Shown in pieces: positions 29,166-38,572 of a stretch of 64,000 nucleotides of DNA. Under the pieces are notes generated by a model. It made no database searches and was not told the DNA's origin. It saw only the letters and a list, made by a program, of their open reading frames with translations. This DNA is from Pseudomonadota bacterium. Its GTDB lineage: Bacteria > Pseudomonadota > Alphaproteobacteria > Sphingomonadales > Sphingomonadaceae. Position numbers and translations under genes: made by a program. Position 1 is the stretch's first letter. Each line of letters begins with the position of its first letter. The stretch spans positions 1 through 64,000 of the forward strand of contig JAEZCZ010000084.1 in assembly GCA_023433305.1 (NCBI GenBank), in the 5' to 3' direction.

Positions 29166-32100
29166 GGAATTTGGAAAATACGGGGGTTTTCAAGGCCCTG
29201 CTGCTGGCGGGTTGTGCTGGAACGATCACCTTGGCCACGCCAGCGATGGCGCAAGACGCCGACGATCAACCGGGCGATGTTCTGACTTCGCCGCAAGAAG
29301 CGGCGGCCGAAGGCGAAGGTCCGAACATTGTCGTGACCGGTTCGCGTATCGCGCGCCCGGACTTCAACTCCAACAGCCCCGCCGTGTCCGTGGATGAAGC
29401 TCTCTTGGAGAACTCCTCGACGGCCGCGCTCGAAACCAATCTCAACAAGCTGCCACAGTTCGTTCCGGCCCAGACGCCGACCGCGGGCGGCGACATCCAG
29501 CCGACCGCGACGAATACTCCTGGCGCGGCGACCGTGTCGCTGCGCGGTATCGGCGCAAACCGCAACCTCGTGCTGCTCGACGGTCGCCGGTCGACCCCCG
29601 GCAACGCTTCGGGCGTAACCGACATCAGCACAATTCCGTCGGCCGCGATCGAGCGCGTCGAAATCATCTCGGGCGGTGCTTCGGCCACGTACGGCGCGGA
29701 CGCCATCGCCGGCGTGACCAACTTCATCCTGAAGAAAAACTTCCAGGGGCTGGAACTGGATGGTCAGCTTGGCATCACCCAGGAGGGCGATGGCTTCGAG
29801 TACCAGTTATCGGGCATCATGGGTGCGGACTTCGACGATGGTCGCGGCAACGTTAGTCTCGCAATGTCCATCAATACCCGCGAGGCGAACTTCCAGCGCG
29901 ACCGCGACTGGTACCAGGATCTGTGGAACGATCCATCGACCGCCTCGGGCGCTCAGTTCTTCATCAATCGGCCGGGAATCAATTTCGGGTTCGGCAACCT
30001 GCCGGACTTTTCGCTGGTATTCCCGGACGCCAACCCAGCAATTCCTGCAGCCGGCACGACCGTTTACACCAACACGGACGGCTCCGCCTTCACGAACGGC
30101 TTCGGCGCGCGTGGCGGCGTTCCTAACTTCAATTCATGGGACTCGGGTCGCTACAAGCTGACCGACAACGGGACGCTTTCGCAAATCAACGATCGCTTCT
30201 ATCTAATCCTGCCCCTGACGCGTTACAACGCATTTGCTCGCGGCAACTACGAGATCAACGACTGGGTCGGCGTGTTCGGGCAGGCGTTGTTCAGTCACGT
30301 CGAGACATACACTCGAAATGAACCCGGCCCCATCTTCGCGGGCTGGGGTGTAGATGTGGATCCCGACACTCTCGACCGGGATCAACTGCCGACCGATCTT
30401 TGGACCTTGCTGGATAGTCGCCGCAGGCCAGCACGTCTCGGCGAAGCTGGCTACATTATGCCAACCGCGGAGGAGCCAAACCCGACACAGCCTATTATCT
30501 CCGGAGCCGGTGATCCGTTCACTTTGACTGCCCTGCTGCCGGATGATCGCGAAACCTTCACCGACGTGATGACCTACAACATCATGGCCGGCTTTGAAGG
30601 CTCGGTGCCAGGCACTGACTGGACCTGGGAAGCCTACGTCAACCACGGCGTCTCAGACACCTTCGCACGGCAGACGGGCGTGTATTCACTCTCACGCCTG
30701 CGGACCGTTCTGCAGTCCGGCAATTTCGGCCGAGGCTTCGAGCGGCAAGGTAATGCAGTCCAAGGTGGATTTGGCGCATCGACCGCCACCTGTACCAGCG
30801 GCCTCAATTTCTACCTCCCACCGCCCGGAGGCTTCTCGGAAGACTGCCTCGAAGCAGTGCGCGCAGATCTGAAGAACCGCTCGGAGATGCGTCAGACAAT
30901 CGTGGAGACGAACGTACAAGGCGGCCTTTTCGAACTGCCGGCAGGAACCCTCCGCTTCGCGTTGGGCGCAAGCTATCGTGAGAACGAATACGAGTTCCTG
31001 AACGATACTCTGACGACGCAGGGTCGTTCCTTCGAAGACCAGGCGCTCGGCATCTATCCGAGCGGCAACTCCTTCGGCTATTTCGACGTCAAGGAAGTGT
31101 ACGGCGAACTCCTGATTCCGGTGCTTGCGGACATCCCGTTCATCCAGGAATTGAATCTGGAAGTCGGCGGCCGCATGTCGGACTACAGCACGACTGGAAC
31201 GAGCTGGACGTACAAGGTCCTTGGTGACTGGTCGGTCACCGACTGGCTGCGGTTCCGTGGCGGCTTCAACCGGGCCGAACGCTCACCGAACATTGGTGAA
31301 CTCTTCTTGCCTCCGCAGCAGACGTTCGGTTTCAACAACGTGGGCGACGCTTGTGCCGTGGGCAACCCGGCTCCGTTCTCCGCCAATCCGGCAACCAATC
31401 CGAATGCGGCCAACGTGGAAGCGATGTGCCGGATCCTCATGAATGCTTCGGGGGATCCAACTGCAGACAACTTCTTCTATCTGCAGGACGAGGATGGGAC
31501 GTACGTCAACGGCGCCGGCAGCACGGCCACTGGCGGCTTCGCGTTCCCGACGACGGTCGGCAATCCGAACTTGTCGCCGGAAACCGCAGATACATGGACG
31601 GCAGGTTTCGTGATCCAATCCCCGGTCTCCGGCGGCGTGCTTTCGCGTCTCCGTCTCTCTGTCGACTGGTTCAATATCCGCGTCGAAGATGCGATCGGAG
31701 CTCAATCGATCGGCGTGGCTCAAAGGCAATGCTTCGATCCGTTCTACAATCCTGCCGCAGGCACCGACCCCGCCGCTGCAGCGGCAAACCCGTTCTGTCA
31801 GAACATCACTCGTAATGCGCAGAACGGCGGTTTGGGCAACGTGTTCGTGACCTACGCGAATAACGGCCGGTTCGAGATCGAAGGCGTCGACTTCCAGCTC
31901 GATTGGGGCATGGACATCGGCCCAGGCACTCTGACCGTCAACTCGCTGCTCAACTGGCTGCGTCATCTCAAGGTGGCGGAGTTACCAACCGACGCCATGG
32001 TCGATTACGCCGGAACCAACGGCACGACCGTGCTCGGCTTGAACAGCGGTGCGTACGACTATCGCGTGTTCACGACGGTCGGCTATAGCGTGGGACCGGC

Positions 32101-32413
32101 GCGGATCGCAGTCCAGTGGCAGCACCTGCCGAGCATCGAAGATAGCGCCGAGGCCATCCTCGGGCCCACGCCGACGACGGGAACTCCGTCGTACAACATC
32201 TTCCATCTGAACGGCAGCTACCAGGTGACCGAGGACATCGGCCTTCGCTTTGGCGTCGAAAACCTGTTCAACAAGGCACCGCCGATTTCCGGCATCAACG
32301 TCGACAACACGCAGCCGGAAATCGATGGCAACCTGCCGGGTGGTGGTTTCCCTGGTGCATTCTACGACACCAACGGTCGCCGTTTCTATCTGGGAGCCAA
32401 CATCCGCTTCTAA
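29162..32413 (+). CDS. TonB-dependent outer-membrane receptor (second of tandem pair)
   Basis: The 1083-residue protein is a paralogue of the preceding receptor. It has a signal peptide ending near AMAQ, the TonB-box-like NIVVTGSRI, the plug motifs LRGIGANRNLVLLDGRR and SGGASATYGADAIAGVTNF, and the terminal FYLGANIRF. Compared with the first copy it carries an insertion near residues 420-450 (RRPARLGEAGYIMPTAEE) and altered loops. The GTG start overlaps the possible leader peptide. A strong terminator follows, so the receptor is probably the end of its transcript. Confidence 0.93.
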   Translation: MRNLENTGVFKALLLAGCAGTITLATPAMAQDADDQPGDVLTSPQEAAAEGEGPNIVVTGSRIARPDFNSNSPAVSVDEALLENSSTAALETNLNKLPQFVPAQTPTAGGDIQPTATNTPGAATVSLRGIGANRNLVLLDGRRSTPGNASGVTDISTIPSAAIERVEIISGGASATYGADAIAGVTNFILKKNFQGLELDGQLGITQEGDGFEYQLSGIMGADFDDGRGNVSLAMSINTREANFQRDRDWYQDLWNDPSTASGAQFFINRPGINFGFGNLPDFSLVFPDANPAIPAAGTTVYTNTDGSAFTNGFGARGGVPNFNSWDSGRYKLTDNGTLSQINDRFYLILPLTRYNAFARGNYEINDWVGVFGQALFSHVETYTRNEPGPIFAGWGVDVDPDTLDRDQLPTDLWTLLDSRRRPARLGEAGYIMPTAEEPNPTQPIISGAGDPFTLTALLPDDRETFTDVMTYNIMAGFEGSVPGTDWTWEAYVNHGVSDTFARQTGVYSLSRLRTVLQSGNFGRGFERQGNAVQGGFGASTATCTSGLNFYLPPPGGFSEDCLEAVRADLKNRSEMRQTIVETNVQGGLFELPAGTLRFALGASYRENEYEFLNDTLTTQGRSFEDQALGIYPSGNSFGYFDVKEVYGELLIPVLADIPFIQELNLEVGGRMSDYSTTGTSWTYKVLGDWSVTDWLRFRGGFNRAERSPNIGELFLPPQQTFGFNNVGDACAVGNPAPFSANPATNPNAANVEAMCRILMNASGDPTADNFFYLQDEDGTYVNGAGSTATGGFAFPTTVGNPNLSPETADTWTAGFVIQSPVSGGVLSRLRLSVDWFNIRVEDAIGAQSIGVAQRQCFDPFYNPAAGTDPAAAAANPFCQNITRNAQNGGLGNVFVTYANNGRFEIEGVDFQLDWGMDIGPGTLTVNSLLNWLRHLKVAELPTDAMVDYAGTNGTTVLGLNSGAYDYRVFTTVGYSVGPARIAVQWQHLPSIEDSAEAILGPTPTTGTPSYNIFHLNGSYQVTEDIGLRFGVENLFNKAPPISGINVDNTQPEIDGNLPGGGFPGAFYDTNGRRFYLGANIRF

Positions 32414-32438
32414 ACGAGACGATCATCTAGAAACACTT

Positions 32439-32471
32439 GGGCCCTCCCCTCACGGGAGGGCCCTTTTCTTT
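32439..32471 (+). terminator. Rho-independent terminator after second receptor
   Basis: GGGCCCTCCC (32439-32448) pairs with GGGAGGGCCC (32454-32463) and is followed by TTTTCTTT. It is 26 bases after the receptor stop codon. Confidence 0.92.
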
Positions 32472-32554
32472 GCGCGTGACACTCAAGGATAAACGCTGGA
32501 CATTCGCAGCCAAGCCGCTCCACTCTTGCCCGCAAACAACAATGGGAGAGCCTC

Positions 32555-33544
32555 ATGAGCCGTGCCATTCGCATCCACACCCTCGGCGGCCCCGAAGTGC
32601 TCCAGATCGAGAACGTCGAGGTTGGCGAACCCGGCCGCGGCGAGGTTCGGATTCGCGTGGAGGCGGTCGGGCTCAATCGCGCCGAAGCGATGTACCGCGC
32701 CGGGCGTTATCCGGTGAAGCCACAGCTTCCGAGCCTGATCGGATACGAAGGCGTGGGCACGATCGAAGCGCTTGGCGCCGACGTGCCGGGTTTCTTCGTC
32801 GGCGACCGGGTCTGCGTGCTCCCGATGATCCAGCAGGGGCAATACGGCATCTGGGCGGAGCAGGCGATCGTGCCAGCGCGCATCCTGCTACCCGCCCCTC
32901 CTGGCCTGTCCCCTGCCGAGGCGGCTTCGATCTGGATGCAGTTCATGACGGCCTTCGCGCTGATCGAAGTGGCGAATATCGGCATCGGCGACGGCGTTAT
33001 CATCCGCGCCGCCTCCTCGAGCGTGGGAATCGCCGCGATCCAGCTCGCCAATTGGGCTGGATCGATCTCGATCGCTTGCACGCGCACCGGCGACAAACGG
33101 CCGGCGCTGCTCGACCACGGCGCCGCCCACGTCGTTGCCACTGAGGAAGAAGACCTCGTGGCCAGGGTGATGGAAATTACCGGCGGCAAAGGCGCGCGGA
33201 CAGCTTTCGACCCCGTGGGCGGCCCCTATGTCGAAACGCTGGCCCAAGCCCTCGCCGAGCGCGGCATTCTGTTCATCTACGGCGGATTGAGCGAGCAGGC
33301 GACACCCTATCCCCACTGGCCGTGCGCCTTCAAAGGATTGTCGATGCGCGGTTGGATCGCCAGCGAGATCTGGAACCATCCGCACCGCTACAAGGCGGCG
33401 CAGGAGAAAATCCTGGCGGGGCTCGCCAGCGGCCACCTCAAGCCGGTGATCGCAAAGACGTTCAACGGCCTCGAAGAAATCCGCGCCGCCAACGAATATC
33501 TAGAATCGAACCAGCAGATCGGCAAAGTCGTGGTGACGCTGTGA
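32555..33544 (+). CDS. Zinc-less MDR oxidoreductase (quinone oxidoreductase-like)
   Basis: The 329-residue protein is a medium-chain dehydrogenase/reductase. It has the GroES-like N-terminal domain (GEVRIRVEAVGLNRAEAMYR, GYEGVGTIEALG) and a Rossmann domain with ASSSVGIAAIQLA in place of the AxxGxxG motif. The structural-zinc Cys cluster and catalytic-zinc ligands of alcohol dehydrogenases are absent, as in NADPH:quinone oxidoreductases. It overlaps the tannase-family gene by GTGA, so both probably act on the same substrate chain. Confidence 0.85.
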   Translation: MSRAIRIHTLGGPEVLQIENVEVGEPGRGEVRIRVEAVGLNRAEAMYRAGRYPVKPQLPSLIGYEGVGTIEALGADVPGFFVGDRVCVLPMIQQGQYGIWAEQAIVPARILLPAPPGLSPAEAASIWMQFMTAFALIEVANIGIGDGVIIRAASSSVGIAAIQLANWAGSISIACTRTGDKRPALLDHGAAHVVATEEEDLVARVMEITGGKGARTAFDPVGGPYVETLAQALAERGILFIYGGLSEQATPYPHWPCAFKGLSMRGWIASEIWNHPHRYKAAQEKILAGLASGHLKPVIAKTFNGLEEIRAANEYLESNQQIGKVVVTL

Positions 33545-35118
33545 CGAAGCGCACCCTCGCCCTCGGCGTCCTGCTCGCCGGCGCAGCCTCGGTCGCCTCG
33601 CCGGGGGCTTCGCAATCGACGCCCGCGGGTAAGCGGTGCGAGGCCATGGCGGGAGTGGAACTACGCCCCGGTCTCACCATCACACGCGCCCGGCACGTTT
33701 CCGCTTCGGCCGTGCGCGCGTCCACCGATCCCGGCATGCCACCAACCCCCGCGCTTCCCGCTCATTGCCGCGTCGAGGGCAAGATCGACCCGCACACGGG
33801 CGTCGATGGCAGAGACTACGCGATCGGCTTTGCGCTCGCGCTTCCGGACGAGTGGAACGGCCGGTTTCTGCTCCAGGGCGGCGGCGGGCTGAACGGCAGC
33901 GTCCGCGAGCCGATAGGGCCAGTGGCTGCGGGGGATCGGCCGGCCCTCGCCCGTGGATTCGCGGTGATCAGCCATGACAGCGGGCACGAAGGCGCCGTAT
34001 TCGACGATTCGTTCATGGACGACCAACGCGCCGCGCTCGATTTCGCCGAAGCGTCGGTTCGCACGGTGACTGTGGCCGGCAAGGCCCTCACCGAGCGGTT
34101 CTATGGCCGGGCGATCCATCACAGCTACATGACCGGTTGCTCCACCGGCGGCCGCGAAGGCATGCTTGCCGCGCAGCGCTATCCCGAGCTCTTCGATGGC
34201 ATCGTGGTGGGGGCGCCTGCCATGCGTACCGGCCATTCGAACCTCGCGATCGAATACGCGGCGGTGCAATTCAATCAGGCAGCTCCAAAGGATTCCAACG
34301 GGCAACCCTTGCCCGATCGCATCTTCTCAGCTGCCGATCGCGCGACGATCCACAAGGGCATGCTGGCCCAATGCGACAGTCTCGACGGCCGGGCGGACGG
34401 GATGATCATGAACGTTGCGCAATGCCGTTTTCAGCCCGTCGAACTGCAATGTCGCGCCGACAAAGCCGACGGCTGCCTAAGCGGTGCCCAGGTCAAGGCG
34501 ATGGAGCTCGCCTTCGCAGGCCCGCGCAATGCGGCCGGTCATCCTGTTTATGTGCCCGTCCCCTATGACACGGGCATCGTGTTGACCGGCCCAGGCCTGC
34601 CTGGCTATCTTCCAACCGGCGCCGACGGCGTGTTCGGACCCGCGACTCAAGCGCTGTCCATCGACATCGATGCGCGATTGCGCACGATCGAGGCGGATGC
34701 TGCCCAGCGCCTGACCGACACGAACGTCTGGACCGATCTCGACACGTTTCTGGGTCGGGGCGGCAAGATCCTGTTCTTCCACGGAGTCAGCGATCCGTGG
34801 TTCTCGGCCTTCGACAGTTGGGACTACTGGCAGCGCGCCGCCGAGACCAACGGCGCGGCCTTCACCGAAGCGAGCCGATACTACATGAACCCAGGAATGA
34901 TGCATTGCTCCGGCGGCAACGCCTACGACAGCTTCGATCTGCTCGGACCGTTGGTCGACTGGATCGAACAGGGCCACGCACCCGCGGATCTCACCGCCAG
35001 CCGCTCCGACGGCAGCGCCAGAATCCCGCTTTGCCCTCATCCTTCCTATCCGCACTACCAAGGCGGAGACCCGGCCAAGGCCGAAAGCTATGCGTGCCGA
35101 GCCCCGAGCGAGACCTGA
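33541..35118 (+). CDS. Tannase/feruloyl esterase family protein
   Basis: The 525-residue secreted protein starts with a signal peptide (TLALGVLLAGAASVASPGASQS). It carries the full signature of the tannase/feruloyl esterase family: C200-S201 in GCSTGGR, D418 in GVSDPW and H455-C456 in GMMHCSGG, where the two Cys form a disulphide that holds the catalytic Ser and His. Members hydrolyse esters of aromatic acids such as gallate, ferulate or terephthalate-type monoesters. The GTG start at 33541 overlaps the upstream stop. With the TonB receptors next door it suggests import and cleavage of aromatic esters. Confidence 0.88.
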   Translation: MTKRTLALGVLLAGAASVASPGASQSTPAGKRCEAMAGVELRPGLTITRARHVSASAVRASTDPGMPPTPALPAHCRVEGKIDPHTGVDGRDYAIGFALALPDEWNGRFLLQGGGGLNGSVREPIGPVAAGDRPALARGFAVISHDSGHEGAVFDDSFMDDQRAALDFAEASVRTVTVAGKALTERFYGRAIHHSYMTGCSTGGREGMLAAQRYPELFDGIVVGAPAMRTGHSNLAIEYAAVQFNQAAPKDSNGQPLPDRIFSAADRATIHKGMLAQCDSLDGRADGMIMNVAQCRFQPVELQCRADKADGCLSGAQVKAMELAFAGPRNAAGHPVYVPVPYDTGIVLTGPGLPGYLPTGADGVFGPATQALSIDIDARLRTIEADAAQRLTDTNVWTDLDTFLGRGGKILFFHGVSDPWFSAFDSWDYWQRAAETNGAAFTEASRYYMNPGMMHCSGGNAYDSFDLLGPLVDWIEQGHAPADLTASRSDGSARIPLCPHPSYPHYQGGDPAKAESYACRAPSET

Positions 35119-35158
35119 TTGCCTCAGCCCGCCCCCTCCCCTAAACGAACGCCCGCGT

Positions 35159-35235
35159 GCGCCCGTAGCTCAGCAGGATAGAGCATCGGATTCCTAATCC
35201 GGGGGCCACAGGTTCGAATCCTGTCGGGCGCACCA
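35159..35235 (+). tRNA. tRNA-Arg (CCT anticodon)
   Basis: The acceptor stem GCGCCCG (35159-35165) pairs with CGGGCGC (35225-35231), the anticodon loop reads TTCCTAA with anticodon CCT, the T-arm has GGTTCGAATCC, and CCA is encoded (35233-35235). The cloverleaf is complete. The stress block lies on its 3' side, and tRNA 3' ends are typical integration sites. Confidence 0.96.
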
Positions 35236-35553
35236 TTCCAAAATCAGCGGACTTTAGCCGTTGTCCAAGTCACCCGACGGGATGAAGATGGGAATCCGCG
35301 GCGCAAATGGCGGGCAGTTGAATGTCGGCTTCTGGCAAACGAAATGCGAAAGCAGCTGTTCGGCGCGGCCGTGTGCACCTCAGCGCATGAATATCCTGCC
35401 AAATTCCCAGATCAGCTATCGAACCCGCTGTCATTGCGCCTGAGAACGTGCGGGCCGAAATCTAGAACCAGCGGGCGCGATCGACTTCAACTCAGACATA
35501 TGCGCGCCCGGTTCCGCACTACATGAAGCTCATTTCTGATCTTTCAGGGGGAC
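35236..35553. other. Gene-poor stretch after tRNA-Arg
   Basis: In 318 bases I find no supported gene; two short open frames (starting 35261 and 35344) have no ribosome site or family resemblance. No copy of the tRNA 3' end was noticed, and no integrase is present. The base composition is slightly lower in GC than the flanks by eye, consistent with gene remnants, but this is an impression only. Confidence 0.4.
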
Positions 35554-38010
35554 CTATCCTGCTCCCTCGTCGGAAGACGCTTCGAGGCGAGATTTCGCAT
35601 GGAACGGCAAGCTGGTCAGCGCGACCAGCGTACCAGTCACAAAGGATATCAGCCAGTCGCGTGGCGCAAGTGTATGGAGATTGAGCGCTTCGGCGATCAG
35701 GGGAACGCTCGTCGCCAGGATCGCGAACGATAGGGTCGCGACCATCATCGTCCTGGTGGTCGTGCCGCGCATCCTTGAGAGCACCGCCAGGAGGGTGATG
35801 AGCGATGCGATCATCGCGATCATCGCCATTGTGCGGGCATACTCCGGGGACGTACCGGCCCCGACCGCTCCGACGAATAGCCCGGCAACGGCGAGGGTGA
35901 TGATGAAGCCGGTCGTGGCAATGACGATACGCTGCCGCCTACTGAAGAACCGCGCGTCATGTGCCTTTGCCAGCGCTTTTGATGCCGGCAGTTGGAAGCC
36001 AAGGAAGGCCCCGGGATGGATGAAGAGCTCTAGCACGACGATGTGCACGGGCAAATAGAGCAGAGGGTAACCGATGAGGGGGATCAACGCGGCAGTGATC
36101 ACCAGCGGGATATGAACTGTGAGCAGGAAGGCGAAGCTGAGCCTGAGGTTTTCGAACAGTTGCCGTCCCTCGGCGATGGCGTCGACAATCGTGCCGAAAT
36201 TGTCGTCCATCAGGACGATCGCGGCGACCTCCCGGGCGCTCTGGGTGCCCCTCAGGCCCATCGCGATACCGACATCCGCCGCCTTCAACGCGGGCACATC
36301 GTTGACACCATCGCCCGTCACGGCCGTGACCGCACCGCGCTCCTGCATCGCATCGACGAGCAGCACTTTCTGCGCCGGTGCCGCACGCGCGATGACGTCG
36401 ACGTCCGCGAGGAAGGCGCGCTCCCCTTCGCGCAGGCGCGCTTCCATTTCGTCGCCGAGCAAGACCATCGGGGCCGCGGACAGGCCAGCCTCACGTGCGA
36501 CGGCCTGCGCCGTTCGCGGGTGGTCGCCGGTTATCATGACGATCTGGATGCCTGCGCGGGATGCTTTTTCGACGGCCTCGCGGACGCCTCTGCGCAGCGG
36601 ATCGGAGAACGCTAGCAGGCCCGCGAACGTGTAACCGCCTTCGGGTTCGGAGGTCTCGTCGACCGTTTGATAGGCGCATCCGATGACCTTTCGGCCGGTC
36701 GCCGTCAGCGTCGTGAGGTCGGCATCGATCCGTCGTCTTTCATCTGCCTGGAGCTCGCACAAACCCAAGACCGTCTCGGGGGCGCCCTTGACGACCGCCA
36801 GGAGAGTCCCCCTTGTCTGCCCAACCGTCACTTCCCGTCGCCGCGCTTCGGTGAAAGGGTAGGATGCCAGCATCGTCCAGTCGTCCCGCTGCGGCGACTC
36901 GGTCAGCAGTGTTTCGTCGAGTGGATCATGCGAGCCCGGCCGTGAAGCCATTGCCGCCAACTGGCTCAGCCGTCTCGCGGTCGCACCCTGGGCGGGACGA
37001 ACCTCGCAAAGCCGCAACCTACCTTCTGTGACCGTGCCAGTCTTGTCGCTGCAGATCACCGATACCCGGCCGATGTTCTCGACCGCCACGGCGCGGCGAA
37101 CAAGTGCCTTCCGCCGAGCCAGTCGATAGACGCCTAGTCCGAGAAAGAACGTCAGGACGACCGGATACTCCTCCGGTAGCGCGGCCACGCCGAGGACGGC
37201 CGCGCTCAGGAAGGCGTCGGCCCACCCGTGCCCCTGCCAAAGCCGCGCGCCCGCAAGCAGCAGGCAGAGCGCCAGCGCCGCCAAGAGGAGTGCGCGAACG
37301 AGGCGGCCCACATCGTCCTGAAGACGGGTGCGTTCGCTCCGGGTGGTCGTCGCCGCCCGGACGATTTCGCCATAAATCGTGTCCGCGCCGGTGAAGAGGA
37401 TTCGGATGAGCGCGTTGCCGGTCAGGAGCCTCGTGCCGGCGAAGACCCAGTTCTCCTCGGCCACCGGGTCGGGACGCGCGCGCCCGAGCGCCGCCTTTCG
37501 CACGGGGTAGGCTTCGCCGGTCAGCGAGGATTCGTCGACTTGCAGGGCGTCTCCCTCCACGACGATCCCATCGGCGGGAATGGACTTCCCCATCGGAACG
37601 CGCACGAGATCGCCCGGCACGATTTCTGTTGCTGCCACGAGGCGCTCGCGGCCGCCGCGCACCACGCAAGCCTGCGTGGCCAACGCGCTGCTCAGGCCGC
37701 TGACCGACGCTTCCGTTCGTCGGTGGAGATAGAAATCCATTCCGACGAGTGGGATAATGGCAAGCAGGAGCACGACGGTGTCCACGAATTCGCCCAACAG
37801 GGCGAAAACCAGGCTGGTCGCTGCGAGGAACCACAGCATGGGGTCGCGCACCGTGTCACCAGCGATGTCCATGGCCGACTTCGGCTTGTATTCGGCGATC
37901 GTGTTGGCGCCGAACCGGCTCGCCAGTTGCGCGGCTTCGGCGTCATTCACTCCGCTTAAATCATCGAGGCGAAGCAACCCCTGTCGATCGGCCGGAATGT
38001 CCCGTTTCAT
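35554..38010 (-). CDS. Cation-transporting P-type ATPase, unusual ion site
   Basis: The 818-residue protein is a P-type ATPase of the P2 type. The phosphorylation motif is SDKTGTVTEG, the actuator has DESSLTGEAYP, and the hinge is TGDGVNDVPALKAAD. The M4 motif is PEEYP where calcium pumps have PEGLP, and the M6 region reads ELFIHPGAFLGF where SERCA has NLVTDGLPA-like residues, so the transported ion is unclear. There is no N-terminal metal-binding domain. The ATG at 38010 was chosen because further upstream the frame runs into the UspA gene. It follows UspA by 23 bases in one operon. Confidence 0.88.
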   Translation of the reverse strand: MKRDIPADRQGLLRLDDLSGVNDAEAAQLASRFGANTIAEYKPKSAMDIAGDTVRDPMLWFLAATSLVFALLGEFVDTVVLLLAIIPLVGMDFYLHRRTEASVSGLSSALATQACVVRGGRERLVAATEIVPGDLVRVPMGKSIPADGIVVEGDALQVDESSLTGEAYPVRKAALGRARPDPVAEENWVFAGTRLLTGNALIRILFTGADTIYGEIVRAATTTRSERTRLQDDVGRLVRALLLAALALCLLLAGARLWQGHGWADAFLSAAVLGVAALPEEYPVVLTFFLGLGVYRLARRKALVRRAVAVENIGRVSVICSDKTGTVTEGRLRLCEVRPAQGATARRLSQLAAMASRPGSHDPLDETLLTESPQRDDWTMLASYPFTEARRREVTVGQTRGTLLAVVKGAPETVLGLCELQADERRRIDADLTTLTATGRKVIGCAYQTVDETSEPEGGYTFAGLLAFSDPLRRGVREAVEKASRAGIQIVMITGDHPRTAQAVAREAGLSAAPMVLLGDEMEARLREGERAFLADVDVIARAAPAQKVLLVDAMQERGAVTAVTGDGVNDVPALKAADVGIAMGLRGTQSAREVAAIVLMDDNFGTIVDAIAEGRQLFENLRLSFAFLLTVHIPLVITAALIPLIGYPLLYLPVHIVVLELFIHPGAFLGFQLPASKALAKAHDARFFSRRQRIVIATTGFIITLAVAGLFVGAVGAGTSPEYARTMAMIAMIASLITLLAVLSRMRGTTTRTMMVATLSFAILATSVPLIAEALNLHTLAPRDWLISFVTGTLVALTSLPFHAKSRLEASSDEGAG

Positions 38011-38033
38011 GAGTAGTCGGTGATCAGCTGGCG

Positions 38034-38456
38034 CTAGTCGCGTACGACCATGACGGAGCAACGCGCGTGACGCACCACGCGGGACGCATTGGCGCCCAAA
38101 AGGTAGTCCTTCATCTCGGGACGGTGCGAGGCGAGAACGATGAGGTCGGCGTCGAACTGCTCGGCGGCCTCGAGAATCCCTGCGTAGACGCTGCCACTCG
38201 TCACGAAGTGCTCCGCGTCGGCCCCGTCGACATGTTCGTCCGTCAGCTTCGTGAGGCGATTTCGAGCCGCGTCGAGGATGTGCCTGAGCGCCAGGCCCGA
38301 CCATTGGCCTTCCACCGCAAGCTGCGAGCCCGGCACGACGTAAACGAAAGCCAGCTTCGCCGAAAAGCAGCGGCTGAGCGAAAGCGCGGTGGGCATGGCC
38401 TTCCGCGTGGAGCTTGTCTCCTCAAGATCGAGCGCCACAAGTATCTTGGAGTACAT
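38034..38456 (-). CDS. Universal stress protein (single domain)
   Basis: The 140-residue protein is a single UspA domain: the N-terminal ILVALDLEE strand and the C-terminal LLGANASRVVRHARCSVMVV nucleotide-binding segment are clear, with GANAS in place of the more common GSVAE. AAGGAG precedes the ATG by six bases. UspA proteins accompany growth arrest, low oxygen and oxidative stress in many bacteria. It is between cytochrome b561 and the P-type ATPase in the same direction. Confidence 0.88.
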   Translation of the reverse strand: MYSKILVALDLEETSSTRKAMPTALSLSRCFSAKLAFVYVVPGSQLAVEGQWSGLALRHILDAARNRLTKLTDEHVDGADAEHFVTSGSVYAGILEAAEQFDADLIVLASHRPEMKDYLLGANASRVVRHARCSVMVVRD

Positions 38457-38572
38457 GGCTAGCTCCTTTTTGGACCGTCCCAGCCTTGTTGTGCGAACAA
38501 TAAAGCGAGATGGCAGCTCGCCAACCTAGCCGGCGTCAGTACTGAGCGTCGAAGACCGCACCAACGTTCGGA

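Noticed and set aside
35261..35526. Short open frames after tRNA-Arg
   Set aside because: No ribosome sites, overlapping each other in two frames, no resemblance to known proteins.
35159..35553. Attachment site or integrase at tRNA-Arg
   Set aside because: I saw no repeat of the tRNA 3' end and no integrase in the window, so a mobile island is not claimed as a feature.
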